Below are positions 37,501 through 49,470 of a stretch of DNA of 64,000 nt, in pieces. The stretch covers positions 89,832,007-89,896,006 of the forward strand of contig NC_089978.1 in the NCBI RefSeq assembly GCF_036417845.1. Direction: 5' to 3'. Made by a program: the position numbers and the translations under genes. Origin of the DNA: Apteryx mantelli (taxonomy: Eukaryota > Chordata > Aves > Apterygiformes > Apterygidae). How positions within the stretch are numbered: the first letter of the stretch is position 1; every line of letters begins with the position of its first letter. The notes under the pieces were generated by a model. The model did not search any database and was not told the origin of the DNA. It worked only from the letters and a program-made list of their open reading frames with translations.

Positions 37501-40500
37501 TCAAAATCAGATTGAGGAATTTTGATGTGAAAATATTTCAGGCTAAACACAAACAAACCGTGGAGATAACACAGATCATGAAGTCATAAAAAGGAACCCA
37601 AAAGGGAACAGCACAGCTGGGAGACAGGGAATGCTGAGAGCACTTTTTAATCAGTCCCACCCATGAAGGGCAGGTAATGTCAGTAGTCTGGCTCTTGCCA
37701 GCATATTTTCATATGCCTTCACTCAGGAAATACATTTTTAGCAGCCTCAGACATTACAGTGTTAGGACAGATCTGTACAATTGCTTCCAGCACTGTTTTG
37801 CACTATCACAATTAATACTAGCCCTGCATAAGGTTTTCTTAAATTTCAAGAACCTGCAGAAGCAATTACTTGACTCTTTCCTTGGATGGGACTATTAAGT
37901 GTGCTAAGATCTAGTCAAGTCGATCAGACCACTCCATCACTATCAGGCAGGTGAATGTATACTGTTTGCAAACATCTGAAAACAAACAGCAACAATAAAT
38001 TCTTAAGTTCAAAACAGAAGAAAGTTGAGAAGTGGATACCTTGCTTACTTACAAAGATTTTTATGGAGAGGGCTCAAATGTTAGGGCAAAATAGTTAAGG
38101 ACACATCAAGGAAGGGCTGTCAAAAAAAATCCACAATGAAACAGAAGGGGGGCTGCTGGTGACCCATCAGCTGATCCTTTATATGTTTAGGTTATTAGAT
38201 ACAATCAGGCTTTGCCAACTCCAAGCTAAATGCCAGGTCAGAGTATTCCCTGTGGTCAGCAAGCTGTCCTGTGAGCACTGGAGTTAATGAAGCCTGACTT
38301 CCTATGGATTAAAAACAGGTACCATCTTTCAGCCAGATCCACTCTGCCCGCTGGCACAGTCACTTCAGTTGCTGTTCCTTTCCTGCCCAAGTCCCCCATA
38401 CCTCCATAGCTGCAATACTCCTAACCTCCCCTTTCTCATTCCTTTCCCCCAGCACCCTCAGCTCCCGTCTGTACACTCTCAGTCTACTTCTGACCTCTAG
38501 TCAAGCACCTCTGGTCAAGCACCAGCACGAGCTGTGGCCACTTCAGCTACATACGGCTGACTGCCAGCCAGTACGCAGATCCCTGTTACTTGCCAACTGC
38601 CATCAAACACAATGGTCAGCGGCTGAATGGCAACACTAATTTTGGCACCCTAATGAACCTCTAATTCACATGCCAATTTTCACAGAGCTTGTGGAAACAC
38701 AGGTCTCTGCGATTTGTGCTTACCTATTTTTATTTTGGCTTAAGGCAGGCAAGAAAAGATTCTGGAAGAATACGGGGATACGAAGATAGGCAGATAGACA
38801 AAGACAAAAACTGATTACTGAGGCCTAACTTCTTAAAGAAATTAGGCTAAAAATATGTTTGGAAATAAGAAGAGTTCCTTTACTAATTCTAAGAACAAGA
38901 AATTATCAGTGAAAAGAAACTGATTAAAAATTGAAGAGTTGATTTTTGGAAGGGGGTTCTGATTGGTTTTTTAAGCAGCAGCTAGCTTGCTTACATAATA
39001 GGTACTACTTTCCTGTTACTCATACTCCATCTGTGAAGCTGCCATAGCATGCAGTTGAATAATACAGAGTTAGCAGAAACCCAGTTACAGCTTCTAGAAC
39101 ACAAAACCTCAATTTCCCAATAGTGTGCAGACTGCTGGGATAGGGAGGATAAACAGCACTTCCAGAGTCAGTGTCTCTGTCTTGGTTTAAACTAAGTTCA
39201 TCTTCCTTTTCAGTTTTAAAGAGGTAAAAAGCTCTAAAAAGCCTTCGGTCCAAACCTGCAAACATGTATATACAGTGTTAATCCCATTTACTCTTTCTGA
39301 TTTCAATGCTAGGCATACAAGTAAATGTTTGCCAGACTGCGACTATGTAACCTTCATTTTAACAATAAAAGAACTGAATGTAAAAGTGTTTCTAAGATGT
39401 TGCCAAACTAAATCTGGTCCATTTTATAGACTCACAAATACATAATTTTTTTTTTTTCCCCCTGGGAAAATGATATTGCTCTTCTACATTTTCATTATTT
39501 TATAACAGAATTAAGTTCAATACACCATTAACTATTTCTCTTTTTTTATATTACAACTGGTAAATGTCTTAGATGTACAAAACATAACTATAGAAAATGG
39601 GTTTCACCCATTCACCCATATCATGTTGCAATATTTTACAGAATCTCCTGGAACATTAATGCCAGAGCAAGAGGACCTGCATTTATTCAATCTATTCTGT
39701 ACAATGACAGAGGACATGAATGCAGCTGGACAAGCTTACTGCATCCTTCAACGAGATCCATACCCCCTTGTGCTGATGCCTCCCCAGGCTGTGGCCAGCT
39801 TCAGGTAGACCACTAATATATTTTACCAGCCATTTGTGTACAGAACTTGGTCCAAACTTCAGTGAAAGCTGCAGATATTCACTGCTTCTAAACAGCAAGT
39901 CTTTTTATTCAGATGTCTACAGTGAAGCTAAATACTGCAAGAGTTGGTATGTAAGAGATTTTGTATCCCACAAGCCTCTTATAAATGTGTTATCCAGCAT
40001 GCCATCAGGAATACAGTGTGCTGACTGAGACCTACTACAACAGTATCTCTACAAATAAGACCAGACCATTCACTTGTTATGACTAACAACTTTAATAAAG
40101 ACAAAGAGGCTTTAAGCAAGTTGACAGAGGAGAACAACAGCTTTTCATTCTTCATGAATGCTAAAGTAAGGCAAGAGAGTAGCAAGGTAAGTTTGGTGCT
40201 ATAGCAAATATTAAAATATATACAGATTACCACAACACACCATTATTCACATGAATGGGTAAATGTCCTGTGGAGCAGAAAGCACATGTTAAATTAACAA
40301 TACCATTGTAAAAGAAAGAAAACAAGTTACCTTTATTCAGGGGTAATCTATGAATCTGATAATTTTACTTGCTTAAATTCCATTTAAGTACATGCACCTT
40401 AATTTTAGTAAGCAACTGTAAGCAACTTGTCCTTGCTCGTTTCCAAGGTTGAGTCAGTGTCTTTGTGATTTCAACTGAATTAGTCCCTTCCTTCACATCT

Positions 40501-43500
40501 GATCACAGACAGCTTTACTGTTCATCCATCTAGTGGCCCTGTGTAATATCTGCCTCCACCGTAATTCCAATTAATTTCTCAAACACTGTGCTACCTTTTA
40601 CTGTCAGCAAGCAATATTAATATTGGTTCTCAATGCACACATTAATGACAAGATCTCTGAATCTAGAGCTGCAAACACTTAACAGCATGAGTAATCGTAA
40701 TACCTCAGACACTAATGGGAACGTCAGGATTGCACTTGGACGAAAGAATAATTGGGAGCATTTTTCAGGAAGTGGGATGAGAGTTATTTCAAAGGAAATT
40801 ACTGAAGTTCTGCACAGTATGCTTTAGGAGAACCATGGAAGAAGTGAGCACATTCACAACTGGGACCCCAAGTTAGAAAGAAGGGTGTGAAAAGCTACTC
40901 AGTATTTGGTGTTTTGTGAAAACATATATAGCAAATGAAAGGAAGAAGAGCTTGTTTACATATCCTCAAAAGTCTGCACAGCATTTTTATTAATTTTATA
41001 ATTTTGGAACAAAATTTCAAATATTTACAGTTATTATAGCCCACAAAATATTAGTATTCTTCAGTAACAAATCAGAGTTAAGGCCAGGATGGCTTCATGA
41101 CTTCAGTATTTGTACTGTCCTTCCAGGTAGTATCATTATAAAATGTCCAAATAAAAAAGCTGGGTAATATTTGCAATTATGCAATGTTCTGTTTACTTGT
41201 TTCTCTCCTTTAACTCCCAAATTACTATTTATTAACAATAATGAAAAAAAAATCTCTAACAGCCAATAAGCCTCATTTTCTCTTTTATTGGATTACTTAG
41301 GGCTTCCATTTAGAGAACAAAAGGGAAAAGCTGACATTAGAAACAAGCAGAACTTCATGAAGGAATTATTTGTATACAATTTTGGCCCTTTTCCTCCTCT
41401 CCTTTTCTCAATGCATAGGTTAAGAATGCCAGAAAACTTTTTAAAAAGCTTTTGAAACAGGAATACTATGATTTAATTATTATTAGAGCATTAAAACAAT
41501 ATTTCAGCACAATGCACTATTGACAAGCACATTTTCACATGGCAGTGATGCTGATCAAATTAAAAGATTTTTCTATGTTTATGAAACAATATTGACACAA
41601 TAAAAAACACAGAGTGTGAATAAAGTCTTACAGAACTATCTCTTGACCATAGTCTCCAATCTCCTTAGTACCTGCCTGTACTATATTGACTTTCCATCCA
41701 GAGTCTCCTTACAAAAAAGTTCTTCCTCCAGAAAAGAGACTTCTTCCAAGGCTAAAGATCCAGACTAATCCCTAAATCTGTAATTTCTATAACGTATGCA
41801 TATTCATTGTCATTGATCTCAGAACACACGCAATGATTTTCTGCTATTTCCAAAATATTTGTACTATGAGCTAACAGTCAAGGGTAAGGCCATTTTGCAA
41901 TGTATCCAAACCATATTAACACATCAAAGGCTACCATCTGAAACAGTAAGCTCCTTAGCAACATTTCTAAGTCTTCCAAAATACAGCTATTTACTTTACC
42001 TTCAGACATGTCAGGAAGTGACAGGGAGCCACTGGTCCCAGAAGTGAGTGTCCTAGCCAGGACAGAAGAAAGCTTCTTCATGGTGCACAATCTACAGACA
42101 TAGTGGAAGGATTTAGTATCATTAATACTACTGCCATGCAATTAAATTAGGATTTGTTTTTAATGGTACAGATTGCTTCAGAACTACCATTCTTTATTTT
42201 TAGTCTGATTTTTAGAATCATAAGCAAACCAACAGCTGAAGCCAGTTGAAATTCAAACTGGTATCTGTCCCTATCCTAAAACAGGAGGGAAGAATGATTC
42301 ACTGGAGGTGACTGTGCTCTTCACTGACTATTCAGATGCCCTGGGACAACAGCTTAGACTGAACACCAGCTTTACAATGTAGACATCCTAGCACAGACAG
42401 GATCTGCATGCATCTAGCACGTTATCCACGACTCTAAACATAAACACCGACACACGCGCTTGTCTGGCATATGTGGAAGCGGAAGGTGGAATACTCTAGG
42501 AAGGATATCACAAGGCCCCCAACACTTCCCCAGTGAGCGAACCATGATATTCTTCTCCATGGTTATGCACTGCTCCAACTCATAACAAGCATAAAGTGCA
42601 GGACATAATCTTCTTAGTTGCTCAGCAAAAAGCAGCAACCATGAAATCCTTCAGAGAATGTAATCTGCCCAGCAATTCAGTAACTGTTCAACCAGCTAGC
42701 AGCCAGGAAGGATCCTCCAGGCAAACAAAACTGTGGTAACATAAAAACACACAGAAGGTCTGCAAGAGTAAAACCCCTCATGATAGTTCACAGTATTATC
42801 CTAAGAAGTAACATGGGTTGCCTGTCCCTTAATTTTCTGTGATCAAGGCTGGGGTTTCTCCTAAAAAAAGGAAAAAAAGACACATCCCCAGGCACCAGTG
42901 GAAAGCAGGGCCATATACATATCTCTAGCTACATCTCCCCTATGAACATATTTACACACATGTATCGTGTACATACAAGCTGCCTCCACCTGCAGCTACA
43001 TCAGGATTACTTAAAACAGTAAGGAAAAAAAAAAAAAACACACACACACCTTAACCACCTTAAAAGTTTTTTTTAATAGAGTTTCATATGCACTAGAGAT
43101 CATGTTAGTGGTAATTGTGAAACCTTTCTGTTACAGATACAGCTTCTGGACCAAACACATCTCATAGCACAGCCAGCAAAAGACTTCTTGCTTAACCCAG
43201 CCTGCACTCCCACAGGATCATAAAACTTGCTGTCATTTATGTATGATGATACACATTCCCTACACAAATAAACATACAAAAGTTCAAAATGCTTTCTCAA
43301 ATATGTGCTGCCAACTGTGTTGTCAAAGTTGCACAGCCCATCAGTTCCTAAAAAAGAGTTGTTTCCTCTCCACAAGAGTGAGAAAGAGAGAGACATAGAA
43401 GAAACACTCTATGGGCCAAAGGAGGGAAAGTGAGGGCACTGGTGCCTCGCAAGCCTTGCTTCTTCTCATACCTGCCTGGTTATCATGCTGCTCCTAATGG

Positions 43501-44252
43501 CTTCCCACTCACAGAACCCCTTCACCCTGTTAAACATGGCATGACAACCACTTGAGAAGTATATTTTTAAAAAATGAGAATCACTGGCTCAGAGTAGATT
43601 TTAGGGAAGAGTTTTGACCCAAGTATTACTATAGAAGGATCTAAACCAATATCCTCAGTTCTATTCATCCAACAAGCAATAGTTTGATGAGATTTAACCA
43701 GCCCTTTTCAGTGTCTGGAACATCTTTCACTTTCCAAGAGCCAGAAAATGAAATTAAATGCTGTGAAAGAAACCTACGACTACACTCAGTATTTTTTGTC
43801 TTCCTCCAAGTTGTATCAAGCCAACACCCCGCAACGCAAAAAATAATAATAAAAATAAGGGGGTGGGGGCCACCGAAATGATAAAGGCACGCCTTCGTAT
43901 CGGCAAGCCGGTACACCACAGGCACCTGCGGCGCCGGACTCTGAGTGAACGGCCACCGCGGGGGCGGCTGTTGGGCCGAGGGGGGTCGCGGCGGACGCCA
44001 GACCCGTTGCCGAGAGCGACCGTTTCCTCAGGGGACGCGCACAGCCCGCCGCCGGGGCAGCCGCCGCCCCGCCGACGCTGCGTCCCGGGGCGGCGGCTCC
44101 CTCCCTTCCCCTCCGCCGCCGCTGCGCCCCGGGGCCCGGCGGTGCAGCACAAGGCGGGCTGAACCGCTGCCTCCCTCTCTCCCGGAGCGGGCGCCTCCGC
44201 CGGCCTCGCCACCGTGGGCAGGAGCCGAGCAGCCTTACCGGGCGGCCAGCAT
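22574..44252 (-). CDS. ACOT9: Acyl-CoA thioesterase 9 (mitochondrial), 15 coding exons
   Basis: The coding exons in transcript order are 44239-44252, 42000-42091, 37146-37191, 33108-33278, 32977-33014, 30881-30964, 30204-30307, 29354-29427, 26958-27025, 25894-26005, 24699-24789, 24106-24191, 23232-23319, 22893-23043 and 22574-22632. They total 1278 nt and give 425 aa, with every junction in phase. The N-terminus (MLAAR, LCTMKKLSSVLARTLTS) is basic and amphipathic, a mitochondrial presequence. The body has two HotDog thioesterase domains (roughly 90-230 and 270-400) with family signatures VRFGRILEDLDSLG, DIKFTGNVSWVGKTSMEVKM, SPVLDATFVMVARD, ERNIFNRIFGGFLMRKAFEL and FHFTFISEKEVP. The enzyme hydrolyses short- to long-chain acyl-CoAs in the mitochondrial matrix. 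The start is the only in-frame ATG and has A at -3. The tail after LYLDGKRHF is shorter than in human. Introns 10 and 14 begin with GC, not GT; the others are GT-AG. Confidence 0.96.
22891..22892 (-). other. GC 5' splice site, ACOT9 intron 14
   Basis: The transcript reads GGAG|GCAAGT at this exon end, with the acceptor at 22633-22634. Joining gives YGESMLYLDG, the conserved family sequence, and no GT in register is available. The rest of the donor matches the consensus perfectly, as is usual for genuine GC-AG introns. Confidence 0.85.
25892..25893 (-). other. GC 5' splice site, ACOT9 intron 10
   Basis: The transcript reads GACACAAG|GCAAGA. Joining to 24789 restores LDTRTVSFRSRV, which follows the family pattern, with phase 2 matching the single base at the start of exon 11. 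No GT donor preserves the frame. Confidence 0.8.
27761..27858. repeat. 98-bp hairpin with perfect 22-bp arms in an ACOT9 intron
   Basis: The left arm 27761-27782 (GCTCAGCAGATTTGCATGTT plus TG) and right arm 27837-27858 are exact reverse complements. The 54 bases between them are TA/TG/CA-rich and continue the pairing imperfectly, so nearly the whole segment can fold back. Both arms contain the octamer ATTTGCAT. The segment lies in the intron between the exons at 29354-29427 and 26958-27025. It could be a palindromic expansion, a small foldback element or an RNA hairpin. Confidence 0.9.
29905..29926. repeat. Short hairpin in an AAGTA/TACTT-rich tract
   Basis: A 9-bp perfect stem (TATACTTAC and GTAAGTATA) surrounds TGAA. 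It lies inside a longer stretch (29886-29938) built of overlapping AAGTAA/TTACTT palindromes, within an ACOT9 intron. Confidence 0.7.
38494..38523. repeat. 15-bp tandem duplication in an ACOT9 intron
   Basis: CCTCTAGTCAAGCAC is followed at once by CCTCTGGTCAAGCAC, differing at one base. It lies in the intron between the exons at 42000-42091 and 37146-37191. No function is evident. Confidence 0.8.
43024..43047. repeat. Poly-A / CA simple repeat in ACOT9 intron 1 or 2 region
   Basis: A run of about 14 A is followed by five CA units. It lies within the first ACOT9 intron, between the exons at 44239-44252 and 42000-42091. Confidence 0.85.
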
Positions 44253-45100
44253 GGTGCTTCCGCGCTCCGCCACCGGCACCGCCGCTCGCCCAGCGCCTGC
44301 GGGCCAGGGCCACGCCTGCCACAGGCACGCGGTCCTCCAGCACCATAGACTCGCGGCCCTCTTGGCACAGAGCGTGCGACCCGGACGGCCCTCCCGCAGT
44401 GACACTCTATGTCCCGCGCGCTCTACCTCCCTGCCGCCGCGTGGGTTTGCTTCGTTCGCCGCGCCACCGCCCAGGCGGGGCTCGACCGAGCAAAGCTTCA
44501 CGCCGCTGTCCCAGGCGACATGTCCCAAGGGCCTGGCGCCCGCCCCGCGGCGTGCGGGCTCCCAGCACCCCCCCTCCCCTCTCGGTGTCGCCTATTTTCC
44601 CCCGCGGCCGTGAGCGCTTCCTGCGGTGCGTTGCCGCGGGCGCCCGCCTGCCCCGCTCCCTGTCCCCGCGTGGCTGCGAAGCACGCGAGTGAAAACAAGT
44701 CACCCGGGGCCCATGGGGCCGCCACCGCACGGAAACGAGAGGGCTCGGCGGCTGCGAGCCGCGCACGTGCTGGGCCGCACGCGGCGGCGGGGGCTGCCTC
44801 GCCCCGCCGCCCCGTGACTCCTGCTGGAACCGGTTTCTTCTACGTGGCGCTCAGCACGAGCGCGGCGGGGCCGGGCGCCGCGCCCAACGGGAGCCGCCGC
44901 GCGCAGGCACCGGCCGCAGGGCAGAGGCGCGGCGGCGAGGTCAGCGCCCGAGCACGGCGGGGCGCGCGCCCGCGGCGGCGACCGTTAGCCGTCGGCCGTT
45001 GGGCCAGTCCACGGCCGGCCCGCCCTGCGGAGCCGCTCCCGCGCTGCTGCCACGGGGCCCCACAGCCCGGGCAAAGCACGGCGGCCTCGGGTCCTTCCTG
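43860..45100. promoter_or_regulatory. CpG island of the ACOT9 promoter
   Basis: About 1.2 kb of CpG-rich DNA surrounds the first coding exon (44239-44252). Roughly 850 bp lie upstream of the start codon and the remainder in intron 1. No TATA box is seen, so dispersed initiation is expected. Long open frames on both strands (for example 44409-45131 plus) are explained by GC richness and have no recognisable domain. Confidence 0.85.
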
Positions 45101-45131
45101 TTGCGTTTTGGGTTTGTTTGTTTGTTTTTAA

Positions 45132-48100
45132 TAAATGTTGTGGGTGTTTTTTTCTTTTTTAATATTAATTTGTTTTCACTTCCACTGAATTCTAAAGAAA
45201 AATAGGCTTATGAATGCCTGGGCACTACCTTGTCAGTGTACACAGCCTTCCCATTCCAGGAAAAACAAAAAGGGGGGGGTCAGCAGGCCCTGTTCAAATT
45301 CCTTTCCAAACTGCCTTTCTCACACTGACCAACAAAATCTATAAATGGCTGTGTAATTGAATCATTAGAAAATACCTTTTCCTCCCTTTACGTGTCACTT
45401 GGTGGCACTGTTACAGAACGTAATTGGGAAAATTCGTATTTTCTAGGGCAAAAAAGGCTAATGCGGCACTATTTTGTTAAATCCATGCGTTTTCCACACA
45501 CGAAGTATCAACAAATGTAATTCAATTAGAATTACTTTTATATTGTGAACTGAAAAAAAAAGAGGTAAAAACTATCTGGGAGCAGAGAGGCCCCTCAGGG
45601 CCCATACCAAGGTCTCAGAACAGAGAGGCAGCTCCCTCTCCTCACAGACCATAAACATTATAAGGATGTAATTTACAGAGAACTAATCAGTAGCTATTTA
45701 AACATCTCAGGGCAACTTGTATATAGATGGACAGGTACAGCCCATGGCTTGCACACCAGTCATAATTTCTACTGTTCTCACTGGTTATTTAAATTTACCA
45801 GCAAAACAGTGCTCATAGGAGATACGAGTTAGCAAAGAAATAAGTACATTGCTAAAGACTTAGAAAAGACAACACTGAGAGATTTGAGAAGGGATATAAT
45901 TTGGAGATATAATTTGGACTGAAATACTTGAGAGCCATTTAATACTACACTCAAAAATTATTAACTCACTGCATTTTAATGTGGAATAAGAAGTTCTTAT
46001 TCTTCCCTCTTTTATTTATTATAAGCAGAGAACTTCTGAGGCATGACAGAGGCATTCATACAGGAATTCAAGGAATCTTCCTAGCGAAGGAGGAAATCAA
46101 AAATTAAAATACCAAAAGTAAAGAAGAGTTTGATTAGTTGAACACTGAAGAAAGCAAGCTGGTCCCCACTTTGAGCCTTCTCCTCCATCCTCCAAAATAA
46201 GAGAAAATTCAGAAATTTAGATGCAAATTGAAATAGTTATCAATACAAGTATCCAACTGAGGCCCATAATTCTCTGAATAGATTGTTCAGCTGCATCCCT
46301 ATGAAAGGATCTTGGGGAACTAGCATGACTATAGCCTGTAGCTCAAGCCTGGACAGTACTTCTACCTCTGGAGGGATGTGGGGAAAACATGCCTTCTTAA
46401 GATACATATTGTTCTGTATGCTTTTATTAACAGCAGCACCTGTTGCAACACTTTCTTTTTTAAGTGCTGCTTGGTTTTTTTTGTTTTGTTGTAACATTTT
46501 CTGGCTCCTCACTTAGAAGTAAGATTTAGAGAGGAGATAAAATGAGAATGAGAGGAAAATGTGTACCATCTTTTCAGATAATTCTAACCATTCCACCTCT
46601 CAAACAGTGAAGTACCATCCCTTTTAGAGGAAATATAGGTTCATACTCAGCAGGTTCTGCATGGAACAAGCTACTGCTTGTAACATGAGAAGCAAGAACT
46701 AATCCAGAGTTTAGTGCATATGTCATTATAACAGTTTATTTCAACATTGGTTTACTTTAAATGCATTTACTAATGAATTTCCAGCATAATTGTATAATTT
46801 GAAAAAAACTTGATCCTTGTCAGAACAGTTACCACTTCTTATTTCCTCTAGGAAAAGTGTAAATAAATAGGCTGACCACTCAAGGCTAAAATCCTAACCT
46901 TATGGAAGTCATTAGAAATTTCATCACTAACTTCAGCTTGGTCAAGATTACATGAAAGATTCTCAAAAATCAACAGAGCTGAGACAAACAGAAGAAGCTA
47001 CTTCTAAAGTACAATGTCCATCGATACAATTCATTCACAAATTGAGTTCTTTAGAACCTCTTTGTAAAATATTCTTACCATCACACCGGAAAAAAAAAAG
47101 TGTATTTACATATAGCCAAATAATTGTAGCATAGGTTATGAGGTCTAGGTATCTTAATCACCTGATTTTTAATTTCCCTTTTGTTCTTTTTTCTTCCCTG
47201 TATTTCTTATGGGTCCATGAAATTATTTTTGATACTTTCGGATTTTTTTAAATATTTTTTCTTCTCCCTTGTGAATTTGAAAGCTAACTCAACCGTATTC
47301 ACTGGGGTAACACAGTATCAGCATATTTCTGAGCAAGCTGAGGCAGGACTCTCAAAAAACATTTGAGGTAGAATATGTTTTTTGCTGAAACTTCAACTTT
47401 TAAAATCATATGACTTTTCTGACTTGAGAACGAGAGAAACCAGGCCCTTTCTGCTCTTACCCAACATTAGGTTTTCTGATAGTATGACTTCCTCATTGTC
47501 AAATGGACAAAAAAAAAGTTGACACAACAGAAACCCTTTTAAGTCTTTCAGAAAAATAGCATTCCGTGTTTGTGATCCCAGTCAGGTTATTCCTAGGAGT
47601 TAACAACAAAAAAAATGTATATTCATGAAATCCCTTGCACTTAGGTTGGGACTCTTCTTTGGGAAGTTATTCAGATTCAATCTCCCTACCAGAACCCATG
47701 TCCTGAAGGATTTCCAGATCCGTAACATCTTCTGAAACAAATCTCAACTTTCTCCTCCTAGCCATTGGCTGTCACTTCTTGTTTGGGAAATGCTGCTGTT
47801 CCTTGGGCATCTCCAGGTGTCAGTTTTGCCCCAATAGAGGGTAACTGAGTTAGCTGGTGACACCTGAGTTGGTGTCTGAATAAACCCAAAATTACTCTAG
47901 TAGGACCCTAAGCACATTCCACTGCGTGTGCCAAAGGATCTTCCTGGGTAACGCTGGCCGCCAGAATACACATTTCTTTATAAGTGCTCCTGTAATAACG
48001 CGTTCCATACTGACCCATATGTCCAAATGAAGGTGAACCTTGTAAGTCATTGCACACACTGGAAAACAGGATTTGAGTGTTGTGAGAGTGTTTGGGAATC

Positions 48101-48765
48101 CATGTTTTAAGGACTGTTACAACAGTAGCATGACTTAGTGTTTTCTCATACCCCAAATCACTTTTAAAACAAGTCAGATTAAGCTGAATGTAAAAGAATG
48201 TACACTAGTGTCCTTCATGCAAAGGTAGACACAGACGTTAATAAAAGTGGGGCTGCAACGGATTTAGGAATTATGAATCCCAATCTTGTCCATGAACAGT
48301 ATTGTGTCAGAAACATTTTAAATCAGTCTTCTTACATCTTTTATGGTCAGACCTCTTCTCTCAGGTGGGTGCCTTTTATAGTAGACTTGATTTTTTTTTT
48401 TAATTGAGGAATCTGTTTTAGCTCCTTGTGTCAAGGAGCATAGACTATCTGGAGGGCTTCATACTCCCGTGTGATGAGCCCAGGGTTGCACAAGAGCACG
48501 TATGTTGAACTTACAGCATGGTTTGTGCATTGCTGCTTGGGTCAGTGTTTGGTTATTTGCCAGTCGTGTACGGGATTTAGGTTACTACGGTCTGGAGAGT
48601 CTCTTCTGGTGACCAAGGTGCACGCTTTGATGAGGCAGAGGACCAGAACTATGTGTACGGGGGTTCATATGGATCGCTGTGGCATTCCGAGACATTTCGG
48701 GCAGATACAACAGCTTTTTTTTCCCATACAGCAAGGAAAATAACTTGTGTTAAAGCCACTGCTGA
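45132..48765. other. Intergenic region between ACOT9 and SAT1
   Basis: This AT-rich DNA separates two divergently oriented promoters (ACOT9 minus, SAT1 plus), which lie about 5 kb apart. Nothing recognisable as an exon, RNA gene or transposon was seen. Confidence 0.5.
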
Positions 48766-49110
48766 AGAGCTAAGATGGCGCCGAGGCGCCCCTCACCGCA
48801 CGAGGCAACCCCCTAGCTGCAGGCACATGGCCGAAGGGGGGCTCCGGAGGGCTCGCAGCCAGGCGCAGCCCCCAGGGTCGCTGCGGCAGAGGCCCGCAGG
48901 CCGCGGAGCGGGGGCGGCGGGCGCGGCACGGCTCGGCTCGGCGGCCCCTGGGCCCCGGCCGCGGCGGGGCGGGCTGCGGCGGGGGCGCCCTGCAGCGCCG
49001 CCCGGCTCCGCTAGGGGGCGCCACCGCGCGGGGGGGCTGGGAGTCACGAGACACCCCTGCACCAGCTGTTGCTGGCAGGGTGAGGTAAGACTCCGGGGAG
49101 GGGCGCTGTC

Positions 49111-49186
49111 ATTGGCTGAGGGCGAGCACTACGCGAGCTCCCATTGGCTTGCGTGTGAGGAGAGGCGGGGCGAGGGCATCTATAAA
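49111..49186 (+). promoter_or_regulatory. SAT1 core promoter: two inverted CCAAT boxes, GC box, TATA box
   Basis: ATTGGCT (inverted CCAAT, the NF-Y type) occurs at 49111 and again at 49143. A GGCGGGGCG Sp1-type box lies at 49164-49172 and TATAAA at 49181-49186. The spacing predicts transcription starting near 49210, giving a 5' UTR of about 200 nt. I did not find the TATGACTAA polyamine-responsive element known from the human promoter in this stretch. Confidence 0.8.
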
Positions 49187-49280
49187 TGAGGAGCGCGGGG
49201 GGGCCTTCACCGTACACTTCGCCTCGAGGACGCAGCGGCAGCCGGCCGGTAGTCGCCTATCTGCTCAGGGCCGCCGGGAC

Positions 49281-49295
49281 ATGCTCGCAGCCTGA
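49281..49295 (+). other. SAT1 upstream ORF 1 (4 codons)
   Basis: ATG CTC GCA GCC TGA lies in the predicted 5' UTR, about 130 nt before the SAT1 start. Its G at -3 gives it a moderate context. Its role is inferred only from its position. Confidence 0.5.
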
Positions 49296-49329
49296 CTGAC
49301 CGCAGGTGGCCGCCGCGCCCGGGACACGA

Positions 49330-49470
49330 ATGAAGAAGCAGTTGCTCCTCCTGTTCACACATCGGGGACTCGTCAGCCGAGGGGGTCGCAGGGGGAAGCG
49401 CCGCCGAAAATGGCCTCGTTCCACATCCGCGCCGCGCGACCTGAGGACTGCCCCGACCTGCTGCGACTGA
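49330..49470 (+). other. SAT1 upstream ORF 2, overlapping the main start
   Basis: This 46-codon frame starts with MKKQLLLLFTHRG in the 5' UTR. It runs out of frame across the SAT1 ATG at 49410 and ends at TGA 49468-49470 inside exon 1. Its own ATG has C at -3 (weak), while the SAT1 ATG has A at -3 and G at +4 (strong), an arrangement that favours leaky scanning. Translation of SAT1 mRNA is known to be polyamine-sensitive in mammals. A role for this uORF is inference. Confidence 0.5.

Noticed and set aside
43754-45131. Open frames of up to 240 codons on both strands in the ACOT9 CpG island
   Set aside because: They are Arg/Pro/Ala/Gly-rich compositional frames without homology. Only the 14-nt first coding exon joins in frame to conserved ACOT9 sequence.
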